Shown in pieces: positions 52,872 to 55,028 of a DNA stretch of 55,028 bases. The translations under genes were made by a program, and so were the position numbers. Source of the DNA: Verrucomicrobiota bacterium (GTDB lineage Bacteria > Verrucomicrobiota > Verrucomicrobiia > Opitutales > Opitutaceae); contig VHCI01000005.1 of NCBI GenBank assembly GCA_016871775.1, positions 1-55,028 on the forward strand, in the 5' to 3' direction. Below the pieces are notes generated by a model. It was given only the letters and a program-made list of their open reading frames with translations, was not told the DNA's origin and did no database searches. Position 1 is the stretch's first letter. Every line of letters starts with the position of its first letter.

Positions 52872-54674
52872 TCAAGCGCGCCCGGCGGCCGCGGGCAAGG
52901 CGGCAGAATCCCCCTCCGTCCCGTGGACCTCCAAGGGGGGAGCGTCGAGCCGCACCGCCGCCGGCGGGGGCAGCGGCCCCCGCAGTCGCTCCGGCGCACC
53001 GTGCCAGAGCCGAACGCCTCCCGCCGGATCACCGTAAACGACCGCCAGACCCACCCGGGTCGCGACCGCCACCGGCGCCACCGCGGGATCCGCCACGGCC
53101 AAGGAGCTCCCCGGGGTCCACGTTGCTCCCGGACCCTCGAACTCCGCCCGCAGCGTCCCGCCCGCCACCGTCACCCGCAAGGGCGTCCCGTCATCCAGTC
53201 GCACGGTTTCGCCGGCGACCGGCGGCACGTTTTCCGGCGCGGCGGGGGCCGGCACCCAGCAGCGCTCAATCCGGTGGACGCACCCGCGGCCGTCCCCCTG
53301 ACGCCACCCCACCTCGAAGGTCGCGTGGCGCGTTTGCCGCAACGAAAGGGCGGCGGGCAGCGCCCCGGGGACGGGCTCGTCTCCCCCGAGGTCAGCCCGC
53401 AGGTAGTCGCCGTAGTCGGAGAGGTCGAGGGACTGGCCGCCCGCCACGATCGCGGCCTGCAGGGCGGGCACGTCGAGCGCGGTGAGGTCCACCCCGCGCT
53501 CCACCGCCTGGCGCGCCGCCAGGCCCGCCGCGAAGCCCATCTGCGCGACCACCGCCATCACGCGATAGGCGCTCATCGCCATCTGGTCGCCGGATGCCCC
53601 CCGGCCGGGGACCAGGAGGTTGCGCGCCCCGCGGGGGATCATCATCCGGAGGGGCAGGTGGTGCGGATCCAGCATATCCGTGATGCCCGTGCCCGCCCGT
53701 TGGGCCCGGTCCGGCCAATGGTAGTCGATGTGGTAGGTGTTGACCGCGACCGCGTCCGCGAAGCGCACCCCGCGGCGGGCCTCGGCCTCGGTCAGGATGT
53801 GCTCCCCCACGATCCGGCGTTCCTCGCGGATCCCGATCCCGCGCGAGACGGCGGCGAGGACGTGCGTGTCGAGGCGGCGGCCCCGGTAACCGGTCGTCTG
53901 GAGGTAGTGGATGAGGCCGTGCATCTGCCGCCGGGCGAAGATCTCCGCGGCGGAGCGGCTGCGGCCGTCGGCGGCGTCGAACCCGACCACCTTCATCTTC
54001 ACCTCCACCTTGCCGGAGGGGAAGCAGTGGAGGCTGGTCATCGGGATCTGGTCATCGCGCTCCCAGCGCGGGCAGCCCTCGGGCAGCACGGGCGTGACCT
54101 TGCGGCCGGTGTCCCACAGGGTAAAGTAGAGGCTCATCGGCAGTTGCCGGTTGGCGCCCTCGTGGAGGAAGGGGAACGCGGCGAGCGCGGCGACCACACA
54201 GGCGCCAGAGGCGTCGATCACCTGCCGCGGGGCGAACTCGACCAGGCCGCCGGCCGTGGCGACCGTCACCGCCCGCACCACGCCCTCCGCGGCCCGCACC
54301 GCGACGACGCGGGAGTGCAGGAGCACCTCGATGCCGGCGTCCACGACCATCTCCTGCAGGAAGAAGGCGCACCATTCGAGGTCGTAGGCGCGGCGGTCCT
54401 CGTTGGGCCGGTAGGGCTCGATCAGCCCGTGGCGCTCGAGGCGCCGCACCAGTTCCGCGAAGGGCCGGTTGACGCGCACGGAGTCTCCGCAGAAGCCCGC
54501 GACCCCGCCGGCCGTGCCCTGCCCGCCGAGGACGTTGCTCGGCTCCAGCAGGCAGACGCTCACCCCGGGCGCCCGCGCCGCGAGGGCGGCCAGCACGCCC
54601 GCGAACCCGCCGCCCACCACCAGCACATCGGGACACGGGGACTCCGGGGACGGGCAACTCGGGGGGGGATTCAC
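52872..54674 (-). CDS. FAD-dependent oxidoreductase
   Basis: A 600-residue protein of the FAD_oxidored type (PF12831-like). The dinucleotide-binding G-x-G-x-x-G is at 21-26 (VVGGGFAGVLAALAA), followed by LEPSNVLGGQGTAGGVAGF. A C-terminal domain of about 130 residues is Ala/Pro/Val-rich and beta-like. The start is a GTG at 54674; no signal peptide is evident, so it may be cytoplasmic. Such genes are common in Verrucomicrobial glycan loci but with unknown substrates; an oxidation of a sugar unit is possible. It is the first gene of an operon with AraC. Copy C of the box lies 59 bp upstream. Confidence 0.88.
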   Translation of the reverse strand: MNPPPSCPSPESPCPDVLVVGGGFAGVLAALAARAPGVSVCLLEPSNVLGGQGTAGGVAGFCGDSVRVNRPFAELVRRLERHGLIEPYRPNEDRRAYDLEWCAFFLQEMVVDAGIEVLLHSRVVAVRAAEGVVRAVTVATAGGLVEFAPRQVIDASGACVVAALAAFPFLHEGANRQLPMSLYFTLWDTGRKVTPVLPEGCPRWERDDQIPMTSLHCFPSGKVEVKMKVVGFDAADGRSRSAAEIFARRQMHGLIHYLQTTGYRGRRLDTHVLAAVSRGIGIREERRIVGEHILTEAEARRGVRFADAVAVNTYHIDYHWPDRAQRAGTGITDMLDPHHLPLRMMIPRGARNLLVPGRGASGDQMAMSAYRVMAVVAQMGFAAGLAARQAVERGVDLTALDVPALQAAIVAGGQSLDLSDYGDYLRADLGGDEPVPGALPAALSLRQTRHATFEVGWRQGDGRGCVHRIERCWVPAPAAPENVPPVAGETVRLDDGTPLRVTVAGGTLRAEFEGPGATWTPGSSLAVADPAVAPVAVATRVGLAVVYGDPAGGVRLWHGAPERLRGPLPPPAAVRLDAPPLEVHGTEGDSAALPAAAGRA

Positions 54675-54732
54675 CCCTGCAGGCTACCAGATTCCGGCCG
54701 CCGCGCCGCAAACGGTAAAGACAGCGCCAAAC

Positions 54733-54747
54733 GGGGAAAAATGTAGC
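54733..54747 (-). promoter_or_regulatory. shared box, copy C (upstream of the FAD oxidoreductase)
   Basis: ggggaaaaatgtagc, differing from copies A and B at one base. It is 59 bp upstream of the oxidoreductase start, almost the same distance as copy B to its gene. Because it lies between divergent genes, it could also act on the plus-strand gene at 54881. Confidence 0.65.
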
Positions 54748-54880
54748 GGAGCCCGCGCGTTCCACCCGCGGTCCGGCACCGAAAATGCGCGCCGCCGCCA
54801 CTAGGCGGTTGACCTCCCCCGCCTCGGCGCCTTCCGCTGGGGGAAGTCCCGCCCCGCCCGACCCCGCGCCCCCCTTTCCC

Positions 54881-55028
54881 ATGCCGAAAACCACCGCCGA
54901 CCTGAAGACGGTCAAGTCCAACACCCGTTCCCTCGTCGAGGGCGCGCTCGCCGACACCGGCGGCCTCCTGCGCCTCGCGCCCGCCTGGGTGCCCCGCTCC
55001 TTCCTGCAGCCCGCCCTGCGCATCAAGC
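54881..55028 (+). CDS. unidentified gene (5' part only)
   Basis: An ATG at 54881 opens a frame of 49 codons that continues past the window. The product begins MPKTTADLKTVKSNTRSLVE and has LAPAWVPRSFLQP; no signal peptide. It is soluble by appearance. I do not recognise the family with confidence. It is divergent from the FAD oxidoreductase and may share the regulatory region containing box copy C. Confidence 0.65.
   Translation, partial: MPKTTADLKTVKSNTRSLVEGALADTGGLLRLAPAWVPRSFLQPALRIK

Noticed and set aside
51180-54746. A very long plus-strand open frame opposite AraC and the FAD oxidoreductase
   Set aside because: It is a shadow of GC-rich genes on the minus strand: low-complexity Arg/Gly/Ala/His-rich translation, no domain, and both minus-strand genes are clearly real.
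1-55028. tRNA, rRNA or transposase genes
   Set aside because: No T-arm-like GGTTCGAATCC sequence, rRNA-like segment or transposase motif was recognised on either strand by reading; short or diverged ones could be missed.

Overview
The window looks like a chromosomal segment from a GC-rich member of the Verrucomicrobiota, most likely Opitutaceae-like. This is inferred from gene content: several TonB-dependent receptors without SusD partners, DUF1080 proteins, Tat-exported Gfo/Idh and sugar-isomerase proteins, a sulfatase locus, GTG/TTG starts and few Shine-Dalgarno sequences. No rRNA, tRNA, CRISPR array or insertion sequence was recognised.

Region 1 (1-12.5 kb) is mostly housekeeping: a truncated YugP-type zinc peptidase, an M3 oligopeptidase behind a small TonB receptor, a 4Fe-4S ferredoxin, a rhomboid-fold protein lacking the catalytic serine, a Tsp/Prc-type S41 protease, prfA-prmC, a HAD phosphatase, and a secreted Ala/Val/Thr-rich protein built of 43-residue repeats. 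Region 2 (12.5-20.7 kb) has a siderophore-type TonB receptor divergent from a livHMGF ABC cassette with no binding protein, then a frameshifted remnant of a glycoside hydrolase C-terminus and a CorC/HlyC-type protein. Region 3 (20.7-28 kb) has htpG, DUF2062 and DUF1080 genes, and a plus-strand operon of a double-DUF1080 protein, a Tat-exported sugar isomerase/epimerase and a Tat-exported Gfo/Idh dehydrogenase. That gene set fits a periplasmic 3-keto-glycoside route.

Region 4 (28-43 kb) has a fused MFS/spermidine-synthase-like protein, a small secreted coiled-coil protein, class I ribonucleotide reductase in the order nrdB-nrdA, a large Oar-like TonB receptor, a TMTC-like membrane/TPR protein and recQ. 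The NrdB has the complete carboxylate/histidine metal-ligand set but leucine where class Ia has the radical tyrosine. NrdA has a long N-terminus with three ATP-cone-like segments. A sigma70-like promoter and repeats with NrdR-box geometry lie upstream of nrdB.

Region 5 (43.2-54.7 kb) is one minus-strand cluster: FAD-dependent oxidoreductase, AraC regulator, BNR-repeat protein, TonB receptor, sulfatase, a second BNR-repeat protein and a sodium:solute symporter. It reads as a sulfated-glycan utilisation locus. A nearly invariant 15-bp box occurs once upstream of each of three of its genes, suggesting a small regulon that the local AraC protein may control. The window ends in the first 49 codons of an unidentified plus-strand gene.
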